A DNA stretch of 64,000 nt from Parelaphostrongylus tenuis (taxonomy: Eukaryota; Nematoda; Chromadorea; Rhabditida; Metastrongylidae). How positions within the stretch are numbered: the stretch's first letter is position 1; each line of letters begins with the position of its first letter. The stretch lies in the NCBI GenBank assembly GCA_019055375.1, contig JAHQIW010006028.1:1-64000 (forward strand), given 5' to 3'. This document shows, one piece after another, positions 63,761 to 64,000 of this stretch. Position numbers and translations under genes: made by a program. The notes under the pieces are model-generated. The model made no database searches and had not been told where the DNA came from. It saw nothing but the letters and a program-made list of their open reading frames with translations.

Positions 63761-64000
63761 GTCAAGCAGTTTACGAAATAGTATGCTCCGCTAATCTTAG
63801 AAGCGAGAAAATCGGTACTTTTCTCCTAACAGCACTCATATTCAAAAACGTATTTTTTTGCTCTTTCTCAACATTTTACTAGTCATCGATAGCATCGATG
63901 TCGAGAATTTGGATGGTCTGTTCTATTTTTTTGAATGGCTTTTATATTATGTCGTAGCACTAAATTTGTAAATTTTATTTCACACTCAAACGTTTTCCGT
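63761..64000. other. No gene recognised
   Basis: AT-rich sequence to the window end. Confidence 0.4.

Overview
This is a eukaryotic window. It is AT-rich, has spliced genes with short exons and long introns, and is dense in transposable-element relics. The gene content points to a clade V (strongylid, hookworm-like) nematode: ShK-domain (six-cysteine) proteins in the nematode arrangement, a tryparedoxin/nucleoredoxin-like protein, and TTTCAG-type acceptors a few bases before the start codons of three genes (probable spliced-leader sites). RTE-type LINEs, bandit-like mariners and tRNA-derived SINEs fit the same picture. The species itself is inference.

Layout. 1-9.4 kb is gene-poor: microsatellites, a Tc1-like relic, RTE LINE fragments (one young, one old), SINEs and foldback elements. 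9.45-14.2 kb (+) is a five-exon tryparedoxin-like gene whose introns carry a SINE with target-site duplication and several tRNA-like elements. 15-18.5 kb holds microsatellites, LINE ends and a mariner relic. 18.98-23.2 kb (+) is a secreted EF-hand gene; a possible last exon lies at 34.66-34.74 kb. 29.9-34.0 kb (-) is a secreted ShK-domain gene, and its 3' half is duplicated at 55.2-57.2 kb as a decayed copy sharing the same frame break. 37.9-49.8 kb (-) is a large membrane immunoglobulin-superfamily gene with the order Ig, TSP1-like, Cys-containing linker, Ig, transmembrane segment, resembling the FAM187 family. An unrelated two-exon membrane-protein fragment (43.8-45.5 kb, +) lies inside one of its introns on the other strand. 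51.6-52.7 kb is a mariner cluster with a foldback insertion. 58.45-61.8 kb (-) is a nearly complete but frameshifted RTE retrotransposon, and 62.3-64 kb holds another foldback, a dispersed repeat and a mariner relic.

The most unusual signal is a set of palindromic (foldback) elements whose two arms each contain a tRNA-like module with a T-arm/B-box. They share terminal and loop sequence across several sub-families and occur at about 5.9, 9.6, 25.0, 41.2 and 52.4 kb, with single-arm derivatives at 12.5, 13.3 and 13.7 kb. They do not look like ordinary SINEs or ordinary MITEs.

All gene models were assembled by eye from exon phases and splice sites. Where the phases close exactly (most exons of the Ig gene, and the EF-hand and ShK exons), the models are well supported. 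First exons of the Ig gene and of the nested gene were not found.
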